NCBI GenBank assembly: GCA_903932695.1
Contig: CAIZGZ010000142.1
Location: 1-6,082 of the forward strand
Direction of reading: 5' to 3'
DNA length: 6,082 bases
Source: an uncultured Actinomycetes bacterium
GTDB lineage: Bacteria > Actinomycetota > Actinomycetes > Nanopelagicales > Nanopelagicaceae
Each line of letters begins with the position of its first letter. The first letter of the stretch is position 1. Below the pieces are notes generated by a model. It had not been told where the DNA came from, searched no databases, and worked only from the letters and a program-made list of their open reading frames with translations. Below are positions 1 to 5,752 of this stretch, one piece after another. A program made the translations under genes and the position numbers.

Positions 1-8
1 AATTCCAT
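1..8 (-). CDS. Start of an unidentified gene running off the left end
   Basis: Only the first two codons and part of a third are visible (ATG GAA TT on the minus strand, ATG at 8-6). The case for a real start is the strong Shine-Dalgarno GGAGG at 21-17, 8 nt before the ATG, and a consensus LexA box about 50 nt upstream in the same orientation. A GTG at 16-14 is too close to the Shine-Dalgarno to be preferred. By context it could be an SOS gene such as a translesion polymerase, lexA or a recombination gene, but nothing in two codons can identify it. Confidence 0.35.
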
Positions 9-16
9 GGGTTCAC

Positions 17-41
17 CCTCCGGGGCGATCACCGCCGGAGG
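17..41 (-). promoter_or_regulatory. Inverted repeat covering the leftward gene's ribosome-binding site
   Basis: CCTCCGG at 17-23 and CCGGAGG at 35-41 are exact inverted copies with an 11-nt loop. On the minus strand the GGAGG Shine-Dalgarno (21-17) would be base-paired in this hairpin. A competing smaller stem, 24-27 with 33-36, lies inside the loop region. It may be a modest translational control element or simply the result of GC-rich sequence; the repeat itself is seen directly and the function is inferred. Confidence 0.3.
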
Positions 42-58
42 TACTCTTTTGATCTCTT

Positions 59-78
59 TTTCGAACATATGTTCGAAA
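59..78. promoter_or_regulatory. LexA-binding site (SOS box), perfect palindrome
   Basis: The core TCGAACATATGTTCGA at 61-76 is a perfect match to the Gram-positive/actinobacterial LexA operator CGAAC-N4-GTTCG with the preferred flanking T and A. The dyad extends to a perfect 20-bp palindrome at 59-78. It lies in the 141-bp space between a minus-strand start at 8 and the plus-strand hydrolase start at 150. It could therefore repress the leftward gene, the carotenoid operon, or both. A TATGTT that could serve as a -10 element lies inside the box on both strands. The distance to the leftward start (about 50 nt) is typical of a directly controlled gene; the distance to the rightward start is 71 nt. 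Confidence 0.85.
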
Positions 79-89
79 GATAACCCTCC

Positions 90-102
90 CCACTGACAGT
101 GG
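90..102. repeat. Small dyad CCACTG-A-CAGTGG
   Basis: This is a perfect 6+1+6 inverted repeat centred on position 96, between the SOS box and the hydrolase start. Its symmetry and position would suit a second regulator's operator, but I do not recognise the motif and 13 bp of dyad can occur by chance. Confidence 0.25.
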
Positions 103-137
103 CAAGCCCCGCCTGCCCGAGCGGCGGGCAACTGCCG

Positions 138-143
138 TAATCT
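138..143 (+). promoter_or_regulatory. Possible -10 element for leaderless transcription of the carotenoid operon
   Basis: TAATCT fits the actinobacterial TAnnnT -10 pattern and ends 6 nt before the ATG at 150, which places the expected transcription start at or next to the start codon. No Shine-Dalgarno sequence precedes that ATG, as expected of a leaderless mRNA, which is common in actinobacteria. No convincing -35 element is seen at the right spacing. A 6-bp hairpin (114-119 with 125-130) sits directly upstream. Confidence 0.35.
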
Positions 144-149
144 GAGCCC

Positions 150-971
150 ATGCGCTTATGGCACCAGAGCACCGGCACCCCACTGGGATCCTCGCTGCGC
201 CACGAGCAGGGGGAAGCGGCGCCGCTCCTCCTCATCCACGGAATGGGCTCGGCCAGTACCGCCTGGAAGCTGATCACTCCTGCCTTGAGCGAAGAGCTGA
301 CCGTAATTGCAATCGACCTACCTGGGCATGGAAACACTCCGCTGCCCAAAGATCAGGCGATGGATCCACACTCACTCGCCCTCCTTGTAAAAGCTGAGCT
401 CGATGAGCTGGGAGTCACTCGCGTACATGTAGCGGGCAACTCGCTGGGTGGATGGATCGCACTAGAACTCGCCGCACAATTCCCCGACCTGGTCGCCAGC
501 GTTGTCGCACTCGCGCCTGCCGGGTTATGGCTTAAGCCATCTCATCGTCGGCAAAAACGAGGCGACTTTGCTCGCTACCTTGCAACATCAACGCATCGCA
601 TCGCTCCGTACTTAATGCAATATCAATGGGCGCGCAGAATTGGATTTGGTGTAGTCAGCCCACTCTGGCGCGAACTACCACTCGAGACCTGTATCGATGC
701 TGCGATTGCATATGGAACATCTGATGGTTACTACCCGGCGTGGGATGGAATGCTCGGACGTCGATTCGATAAAGCGATTCCATCATCACTGCCCGTTGCT
801 GTGGTCTTCGGCGAACACGACAACACTCTTCCGGCTAAGCATTCACAAGAGCGCTCTCTCTTGCCGACACATTGCGAATGGATTCGTATTCCGCAAGCGG
901 GCCATGCACCCATGTGGGATCACCCAGACCTTGTGGTGCAGATTATTTTGCGCACCGTGAATTTAGCATGA
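150..971 (+). CDS. Alpha/beta-fold hydrolase, first gene of the carotenoid operon
   Basis: This 273-residue protein is a cytoplasmic-looking alpha/beta hydrolase with the full set of motifs. It has the oxyanion H-G-M-G at 30-33, the I-D-L-P-G-H-G strand/turn at 55-61, the nucleophile elbow G-N-S-L-G-G with Ser98, the acid in F-G-E-H-D (Asp224), and the catalytic His252 in A-G-H-A-P. Residues about 126-210 form a basic and aromatic cap region that would set the substrate. There is no signal peptide or membrane segment. ATG 150 is the only good start, because an in-frame TAA lies at 138-140; there is no Shine-Dalgarno. Its stop overlaps the next gene's start (ATGA), tying it to carotenoid modification. 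The substrate is unknown: an ester or acyl transfer on the glycosylated carotenoid is possible. BchO of photosynthesis clusters is in the same superfamily, but nothing else here suggests chlorophyll synthesis. Confidence 0.88.
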   Translation: MRLWHQSTGTPLGSSLRHEQGEAAPLLLIHGMGSASTAWKLITPALSEELTVIAIDLPGHGNTPLPKDQAMDPHSLALLVKAELDELGVTRVHVAGNSLGGWIALELAAQFPDLVASVVALAPAGLWLKPSHRRQKRGDFARYLATSTHRIAPYLMQYQWARRIGFGVVSPLWRELPLETCIDAAIAYGTSDGYYPAWDGMLGRRFDKAIPSSLPVAVVFGEHDNTLPAKHSQERSLLPTHCEWIRIPQAGHAPMWDHPDLVVQIILRTVNLA

Positions 972-1678
972 TCGCCGTCATCTACATCTGGAGCCTCAAG
1001 CGGAGTCGGTTATCGGTGTTGCGCGCACTTCGACATATGGCGGCTGATCGCAGAGAGTTACGTAGTGATCCGGCAATCGGATTCTTCAAACTCCTCGGTA
1101 CCGGTAGTGGCGAGAGCTTTACGCCACGAGATGCCGATCCATATACCTGGGCGCTACTCGTCACGCTTCGCGAGAGCGAGCTCGAACGATTTGATCAGAG
1201 CGAGAATATTTTGGCTTGGCGCAAGATCACCGATCGTGAGGTGCGCTTACTTGCACTACCGATCGCATCGCATGGCTCATGGAGTGGTAGCAATCCCTTC
1301 GAAGAGTTGACGCAGGTCGAAGCGAGTGAGTGGCAGGGTAAAATTTTGGCGATCACTCGAGCCAAAATCACCGCAACGAAAAACCTGACTTTCTGGCGGG
1401 CGGTACCACCCGTAACACAGAGCCTGCATCAAAGCCCCGGTTTGGAATACGCGATCGGTATCGGTGAAGCTCCGATCGGACTACAGGGAACCCTGTCGGT
1501 CTGGGATAGCGCGAAGAGCCTGCGTGCCTTTGCGTATCAGAGCTCGGCGCATACAGAAGTGATTGAAGCGACCGCCCGCGAGGGGTGGTACGACGAGGAG
1601 CTCTTTGCGCGCTTTGCACTCATCGAGCAACGCGGCGCTCTCAAGCAATCGACTCGCGCACAATCGGTGGGAGAATAA
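968..1678 (+). CDS. crtA: CrtA-family (spheroidene monooxygenase-like) carotenoid oxygenase
   Basis: This 236-residue protein is close to the usual length of CrtA, the oxygenase that adds a C-2 oxo group to acyclic carotenoids such as spheroidene. It shows the family's conserved blocks: I-G-F-F-K-L-L-G-T-G-S-G-E-S-F-T-P-R at 37-54, W-A-L-L at 61-64, H-G-S-W-S-G-x-N-P-F-E at 102-112, an I-T-R-A-K-I segment at 129-134, and the C-terminal H-T-E-V-I-E-A-T-x-x-E-G-W-Y-D-E-E-L-F-A-R-F at 195-216. Characterised CrtA enzymes are reported to be haem-dependent; which histidine binds haem cannot be told here. Start: ATG 968 overlaps the upstream TGA as ATGA, and the family alignment begins exactly there, so in-frame starts further upstream (from 872) are rejected. 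The neighbours are carotenoid hydratase, glycosyltransferase and desaturase genes, so the substrate is probably a 1-hydroxylated psi-end carotenoid. The family call is firm; the exact substrate and oxidation level are inferred. Confidence 0.88.
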   Translation: MIAVIYIWSLKRSRLSVLRALRHMAADRRELRSDPAIGFFKLLGTGSGESFTPRDADPYTWALLVTLRESELERFDQSENILAWRKITDREVRLLALPIASHGSWSGSNPFEELTQVEASEWQGKILAITRAKITATKNLTFWRAVPPVTQSLHQSPGLEYAIGIGEAPIGLQGTLSVWDSAKSLRAFAYQSSAHTEVIEATAREGWYDEELFARFALIEQRGALKQSTRAQSVGE

Positions 1679-1682
1679 CGGA

Positions 1683-2495
1683 ATGTCGATCCGCAACTAC
1701 CGTCCTCGAGCCAGCAATCGGCGCGGCGCTTCATGGCGAGCGACCATTGTGGTGGTTGCACTGTTGCTCACAACAATCGGATTAGAGATTGCATATCCAC
1801 TCACACATGGCTCTACGCTCAGCGACCTCACCATCGCTACCGTCTACTGTGCTGCTGCGGCGATGCTCCTTCACTCTTACCTTTCATACGGAAAGCTCTT
1901 TGCGCTGATCTTTGGCGCAATCACATTGCTCTACGGATACGGCATCGAAGAGCTTGGAATCCGCAGTGGTTGGCCCTTTGGTACATATCACTACGACCCA
2001 TCTCTCGGTTTTGCGATAGCGGGTGTTCCACTCGTTGTCCCGTTCGCGTGGCTCATGATGAGTTATCCGGTTGTTATAGCAGCGCGCAAAGTCGCACAGG
2101 GTTGGATCTTTCTCTACGGCGGATTGGCACTCATGGCATGGGATATCTTCCTTGATCCCCAGATGGTTGCGGCCGGCCGTTGGCATTGGAAGTTAGTAGG
2201 ACCGCACTCCCCCTTTGCGCCACAGATTCCACTCTCCAATACCGCAGGCTGGCTCTTTGCCGGAATGGGACTCATCGCATTACTCAATCTCGTTCTGCCA
2301 CGTGAGCGCAGAAAATATGGAGCAAACTCCACCATCCCCGATCTCTTCTTACTGTGGACGCTCTGTGCTGGAGTACTCGGCAATCTCTTCTTCTTTCATC
2401 GCGTTGGCCTGGCGATCTTTGGCGGCTTGCTCTTTGCGATGATCTTGGCGCCTTATTTCTTTGCGCTCCGCTTTGGCCGCCCCGATCTTGACTAG
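1683..2495 (+). CDS. cruF: CruF-family carotenoid 1,2-hydratase (DUF422 membrane protein)
   Basis: This 270-residue integral membrane protein belongs to the CruF / bisanhydrobacterioruberin hydratase family, which hydrates the terminal 1,2 double bond of psi-end carotenoids to give a tertiary 1-hydroxyl. Recognisable blocks are E-E-L-G-x-x-x-G-W-P-F-G-x-Y-x-Y at 89-104, G-V-P-L-V-V-P-F-A-W at 114-123, W-D-I-F-L-D-P-Q-M at 153-161, G-R-W-H-W at 165-169, and I-P-L-S-N-T-x-G-W at 182-190. About seven hydrophobic segments are visible, roughly 20-40, 50-64, 70-88, 110-134, 140-158, 188-205 and two close together after 225. The basic N-terminus (residues 4-19) precedes the first helix. Start ATG 1683 has GGGAG at 1669-1673 and lies 4 bp after the crtA stop; the open frame extends upstream to 1563 only as a shadow inside crtA. 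It likely acts in the membrane together with the next two enzymes. Confidence 0.92.
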   Translation: MSIRNYRPRASNRRGASWRATIVVVALLLTTIGLEIAYPLTHGSTLSDLTIATVYCAAAAMLLHSYLSYGKLFALIFGAITLLYGYGIEELGIRSGWPFGTYHYDPSLGFAIAGVPLVVPFAWLMMSYPVVIAARKVAQGWIFLYGGLALMAWDIFLDPQMVAAGRWHWKLVGPHSPFAPQIPLSNTAGWLFAGMGLIALLNLVLPRERRKYGANSTIPDLFLLWTLCAGVLGNLFFFHRVGLAIFGGLLFAMILAPYFFALRFGRPDLD

Positions 2496-2522
2496 CGCCA
2501 CCCAAAGATTGGATGCGGTGAA

Positions 2523-3617
2523 GTGTTAACGCTCTCCCTAGTCACATTCGCGCTTGCTTGCCTGCCACTTTTCATCACCACTCTCAATTTCGCAACCATG
2601 CGCGTTGTGAGAGATCGTTCTTACCCACCAATCCAGGTACCCGTTTCGGTACTTATCCCGATGCGAAACGAAGAGCGCAATGCGCGAGCCTGCTTAGAAG
2701 CGGCAAGCGCGAGCGTGGGGTTAGCAGATCTATCGATCAGTGTTCTTGATGACAACTCCACTGATCGCACCGGTGAGATTGCACAATCAATCCCCGGCAT
2801 ACGCGTGCTCTCCGGTAAACCACTCGAAGCTGGCTGGCTGGGAAAGAACTTTGCTGCCCATCAGCTCTCCGAATCGAGCACCGGTGAATACCTGGTCTTT
2901 ATCGATGCAGATGTCCGCCTTCACCCCCAAGCCATCAACAGCGCGATCACGTTGATGGATTCACTTGGCTGGAGTTACATCTCGCCGTATCCACGACAGA
3001 TCGCCAAGAGTCTGATTGAAAAATTAATGCAACCGCTCTTGCAATGGTCATTTATGAGTTCGCTCCCACTTCGCTTGGCCGAACGCTTTCACCATGAATC
3101 GATGGTGGTGGCAAACGGTCAATTTCTCATTATCAAGCGCGACGCCTACGTAGCGGCTGGTGGTCATGCTGCAATCCGAGCATCCGTACTTGATGATCTC
3201 GAGCTCGCTCGCACGCTGACTCGCCATGGTTTTTACGGAGGGGTTGCCGATGGCAGCGAAGTTGCTAACTGTCGTATGTACACCAATCGCGCCGAACTTT
3301 TCGAGGGTTATCGCAAATCGCTCTGGACCGCATTTGGTGGAGCACTTGGTGCGTCCGGGGTTGCTGTATTCCTTGCTATCACCGGAGTTCTACCTTTGAT
3401 TCTCTGTGCAACATCACAGCCATTCTTTCTCGCTGCGTATCTTGCGATCGTTGTAAGTCGAATCTTGGCTGGCATTAAGAGCAGATCAAGCATCCGATAC
3501 TCCCCTGTGCACGCGCTCTCTATTGTGCTCTTTATCTACCTGCTTGCAACATCGTTCTGGCAACATGCAAATGGGCAACTCACCTGGCGAGGACGTAAGA
3601 TCACCACCCATGGCTAA
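2523..3617 (+). CDS. CruG-like membrane family 2 glycosyltransferase (carotenoid glycosyltransferase)
   Basis: This 364-residue protein has an N-terminal membrane segment (about 2-25), a GT-A catalytic domain and about three C-terminal membrane segments (roughly 275-297, 300-318, 328-346). Catalytic features are V-S-V-L-I-P-M-R-N-E-E at 41-51, D-D-N-S-T-D at 76-81, W-L-G-K-N at 105-109, the metal-binding D-A-D at 128-130, A-N-G-Q-F at 197-201, and the L-D-D-x-E-L-A-R acceptor/base segment at 223-230. It ends in a W-R-G-R-K tail like that of the staphylococcal carotenoid glycosyltransferase CrtQ. Its position directly after cruF matches CruG, which glycosylates psi-end carotenoids. The start is a GTG at 2523 with only a weak Shine-Dalgarno; starting at the internal ATG 2598 would remove the first membrane helix. 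It overlaps the next gene by 8 bp. The sugar donor and the exact hydroxyl used cannot be read from the sequence. Confidence 0.88.
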   Translation: MLTLSLVTFALACLPLFITTLNFATMRVVRDRSYPPIQVPVSVLIPMRNEERNARACLEAASASVGLADLSISVLDDNSTDRTGEIAQSIPGIRVLSGKPLEAGWLGKNFAAHQLSESSTGEYLVFIDADVRLHPQAINSAITLMDSLGWSYISPYPRQIAKSLIEKLMQPLLQWSFMSSLPLRLAERFHHESMVVANGQFLIIKRDAYVAAGGHAAIRASVLDDLELARTLTRHGFYGGVADGSEVANCRMYTNRAELFEGYRKSLWTAFGGALGASGVAVFLAITGVLPLILCATSQPFFLAAYLAIVVSRILAGIKSRSSIRYSPVHALSIVLFIYLLATSFWQHANGQLTWRGRKITTHG

Positions 3618-5130
3618 GATCATTATTATCGGAGCAGGCGTCGGCGGCTTAAGCGCTGCTGCCCGCTTAGCGAAGAGCGGCCATTCGGTAGAGATCTTTG
3701 AGAGCTCTCATCGCACAGGCGGTAAATGCCAGACGGAATGGATCGGCGATTACGCCTTTGATACCGGCCCTTCGCTCTTTACATTGCCTGCGGTCTACAA
3801 AGATCTCTTTCTCAAGACCGGAAAGCGCTTTGAACATGTACTCACCGCAACAGCGGTTAATCCATCGTTTCGCTACAACTTCCCAGATGGCAAGCGCGTA
3901 GATTTCGTCAACCTCGATCTTCCTAAGACCTGTGCGGCAATTGATGAGGCGCTCGGTCGCGAAGCCGGTGATGCCTGGCATCGCATCATGCAACGCGCAG
4001 AAGTAATGTGGGATATCTCCCGCAATCCATTTATTCAATCCGCAGCTCCAACGCTTCGTTCACTTCTGAAAGAGCGTGACTTCCTTCGCAACCTTCGATT
4101 TATGGCACCGTGGAGCTCGCTTCGAAATATCACACGCGGCTATAGCCAAGATCCCCATATCCTTGCAATCGTCGATCGGTATGCGACCTACACCGGATCA
4201 GATCCGCGCAAGGCCCCAGCAGCCCTGCTCACGATTCCATTTATCGAGAGCTCCTTCGGCGCATGGCATATCGAGGGCGGAGTTGGGCGACTCTCAGAAG
4301 AACTGACGCAACGTGTCCTTGGGCTTGGCGTCACTATTCATCTCAATTCGCCGGTCCAAGAGATCATCGTTGAAGGCAATAAAGCCGTGGGAATTATCGA
4401 TGCAGCTGGTGAGCGCCACGTGGCCGATAAGGTCATTGCCAATGCGGATCCAAGTCTGGTCTACAACCGATTAATTCCACGCAAGGTGAAGGCGGCAAAG
4501 AGTGAGCGCCGCAAGTTAGCCCAGTCCGATCCATCTCTGGCTGGCTTTGTACTGTTGCTTGGGCTTGATAATTCGAAGATCGCAGAAGCTGCGCCAGAAC
4601 TTAAACATCACAATATTTATTTCACCAACAATTACGATGCCGAATTTGATGCAATCTTTAAGCAGAAAGTTCCGGTTGGCGATCCAACAATCTATATCTG
4701 CAAGCCAGATGACCCAACCATGACCAAACGAGCAAATACCGAGGCATGGTTTGTCTTAATCAATGCACCGCGACATGACCCACGCAACGGTTGGGATTGG
4801 AGTACGAGCGGCGAGAAATATGCCAAGCATATTATTGCCAAACTCGATGCGTTAGGTCTGCGAGTAAGTGAGCGCATCGACGTGATGGAATTTCGCACTC
4901 CCCTCGATCTAGAGAACGCTACCGGCGCACCTGGCGGATCAATTTATGGAAGCGCAACTCATGGAGCAAGATCGGCATTTACAAAGGCGAAAAATATCTC
5001 CCCGATCGAGAACCTCTATTGCGTAGGAGGCGGAGCTCACCCTGGTGGTGGATTACCGTTGGTAGGAATAAGTGCGGAGTTAGTCGTCGATGCTATTAAC
5101 GGAACGAAGCCGGGTGAAAGCTTCCATTAG
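3610..5130 (+). CDS. CrtI/CrtD-family FAD-dependent carotenoid desaturase
   Basis: This 506-residue protein is a member of the phytoene desaturase family and is full length. The N-terminal dinucleotide fold G-A-G-V-G-G (8-13) with Glu31 binds FAD, followed by G-G-K at 37-39 and F-D-T-G-P-S at 50-55. The C-terminal FAD signature C-V-G-G-G-A-H-P-G-G-G-L-P-L-V is at 471-485. The H-P-G-G-G-L-P-L-V form and the company of CruF and CrtA favour a 1-hydroxycarotenoid 3,4-desaturase (CrtD type) over the primary phytoene desaturase, but sequence reading alone does not settle it. Start ATG 3610 is chosen because the fold begins three residues later; GAGGA at 3589-3593 is a rather distant Shine-Dalgarno, and translation is probably coupled to the upstream gene through the 8-bp overlap. 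An upstream in-frame start (3523) would only add residues read from the glycosyltransferase gene. The 3' end overlaps the convergent gene by 51 bp. Confidence 0.9.
   Translation: MAKIIIIGAGVGGLSAAARLAKSGHSVEIFESSHRTGGKCQTEWIGDYAFDTGPSLFTLPAVYKDLFLKTGKRFEHVLTATAVNPSFRYNFPDGKRVDFVNLDLPKTCAAIDEALGREAGDAWHRIMQRAEVMWDISRNPFIQSAAPTLRSLLKERDFLRNLRFMAPWSSLRNITRGYSQDPHILAIVDRYATYTGSDPRKAPAALLTIPFIESSFGAWHIEGGVGRLSEELTQRVLGLGVTIHLNSPVQEIIVEGNKAVGIIDAAGERHVADKVIANADPSLVYNRLIPRKVKAAKSERRKLAQSDPSLAGFVLLLGLDNSKIAEAAPELKHHNIYFTNNYDAEFDAIFKQKVPVGDPTIYICKPDDPTMTKRANTEAWFVLINAPRHDPRNGWDWSTSGEKYAKHIIAKLDALGLRVSERIDVMEFRTPLDLENATGAPGGSIYGSATHGARSAFTKAKNISPIENLYCVGGGAHPGGGLPLVGISAELVVDAINGTKPGESFH
5080..5130. other. 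Tail-to-tail overlap of two convergent coding regions
   Basis: The last 16 codons and stop of the plus-strand desaturase and the last codons of the minus-strand phosphatidyltransferase share these 51 bp. There is no intergenic space and no clear intrinsic terminator. The small hairpin just past the desaturase stop (5130-5134 with 5141-5145) has no following T-run. Confidence 0.85.
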
Positions 5131-5748
5131 CACTGTGACAAGTGCGACCACTTGGAACGTTGACCAGAAGATCGCGGTTTTTTGAACCAGACTTGCCCCT
5201 GTCATCCCATGTATTGCAAGGGTGGAGAAGAGCATCGCTAGCCCCAAGAAGATTGCCCGAACTGGTCGTTCGCAGATCGAAACATAGGTGATGGCAGCGC
5301 TATCGAGCGCAGCAAGGCGAGCACGCACATACTCCTGCACAAAGGCGGCGAGCCAAGCGATACCAACGATCCACCATGACGCACCAAGGGCGTAAAAAGT
5401 AAGCGCCCAGAAAAATTCGGCGATCCGATCAGCACAGGAATCGAGAATTGCTCCCCACTTGCTACTTGTTCCTAGGAGGATCGAGGTGGAACCATCGAGG
5501 CCATCAAGCGCTAAGGCGAGAGCCAGGATCGCGATGGCATAAGGGTGTGCAGCACATCGCCAGACCGCGACCGATGCGACGACGCCGGCAGCGGTGAGAA
5601 AATGTGCAGAGATCTTTAGCTTTGCAAGCAGTAACGCGATTGGTCGGGCGATCAATAACCATCCCTTGACGGCACCAGAGACTTCAACGCCACCGTGCAA
5701 TGAACTCCATGCATCGAAGAACTCATCCTTGCTCATAACGTGCGCCAT
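5080..5748 (-). CDS. CDP-alcohol phosphatidyltransferase family membrane protein
   Basis: This 222-residue membrane protein transfers a phosphatidyl or similar phospho-alcohol group from a CDP-activated donor. It carries the family motif as D82-G-L-D85-G86, then after the linker G99-x3-D103-x3-D107, so all four metal-binding aspartates are present. The usual A-R pair after D-G-x-x is replaced by S89-I90. About six hydrophobic segments follow a soluble N-terminus (W-S-S-L-H-G-G at 14-20) that resembles a subfamily I associate with actinobacteria. ATG 5748 is favoured over the internal ATG at 5736 because GAGG lies 7-8 nt upstream. It begins 4 bp after the metF stop, so the two are probably co-transcribed. 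The acceptor alcohol is not identifiable: it could be a phospholipid (glycerol phosphate or inositol phosphate) enzyme or an actinobacterial paralogue of unknown substrate. Confidence 0.85.
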   Translation of the reverse strand: MAHVMSKDEFFDAWSSLHGGVEVSGAVKGWLLIARPIALLLAKLKISAHFLTAAGVVASVAVWRCAAHPYAIAILALALALDGLDGSTSILLGTSSKWGAILDSCADRIAEFFWALTFYALGASWWIVGIAWLAAFVQEYVRARLAALDSAAITYVSICERPVRAIFLGLAMLFSTLAIHGMTGASLVQKTAIFWSTFQVVALVTVLMEAFTRLRSVNSIDD

Positions 5749-5752
5749 TCGA

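Noticed and set aside
872..967. N-terminal extension of the crtA frame starting at 872
   Set aside because: It lies wholly inside the hydrolase's C-terminal coding region, and CrtA family similarity starts at the ATG at 968.
150..1678. Photosynthesis gene fragment (BchO next to CrtA, as in purple bacteria)
   Set aside because: The hydrolase only shares the general fold, and no bch, puf or other bacteriochlorophyll gene is present; CruF and the glycosyltransferase point to a non-photosynthetic carotenoid pathway.
1563..1682. N-terminal extension of the cruF frame starting at 1563
   Set aside because: The extra residues are an out-of-frame reading of crtA with no membrane or family character; ATG 1683 has a Shine-Dalgarno and normal spacing.
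3523..3609. N-terminal extension of the desaturase frame
   Set aside because: It overlaps the glycosyltransferase coding region, and the FAD-binding fold begins right after the ATG at 3610.
3667..4038. 123-codon open frame on the minus strand inside the desaturase gene
   Set aside because: It is opposite a clearly conserved domain, resembles no family I recognise and lacks context; a shadow of the plus-strand coding sequence.
5130..5153. Possible intrinsic terminator after the desaturase gene
   Set aside because: Two mutually exclusive 5-bp stems with no following T-run; it also lies within the opposing coding region.
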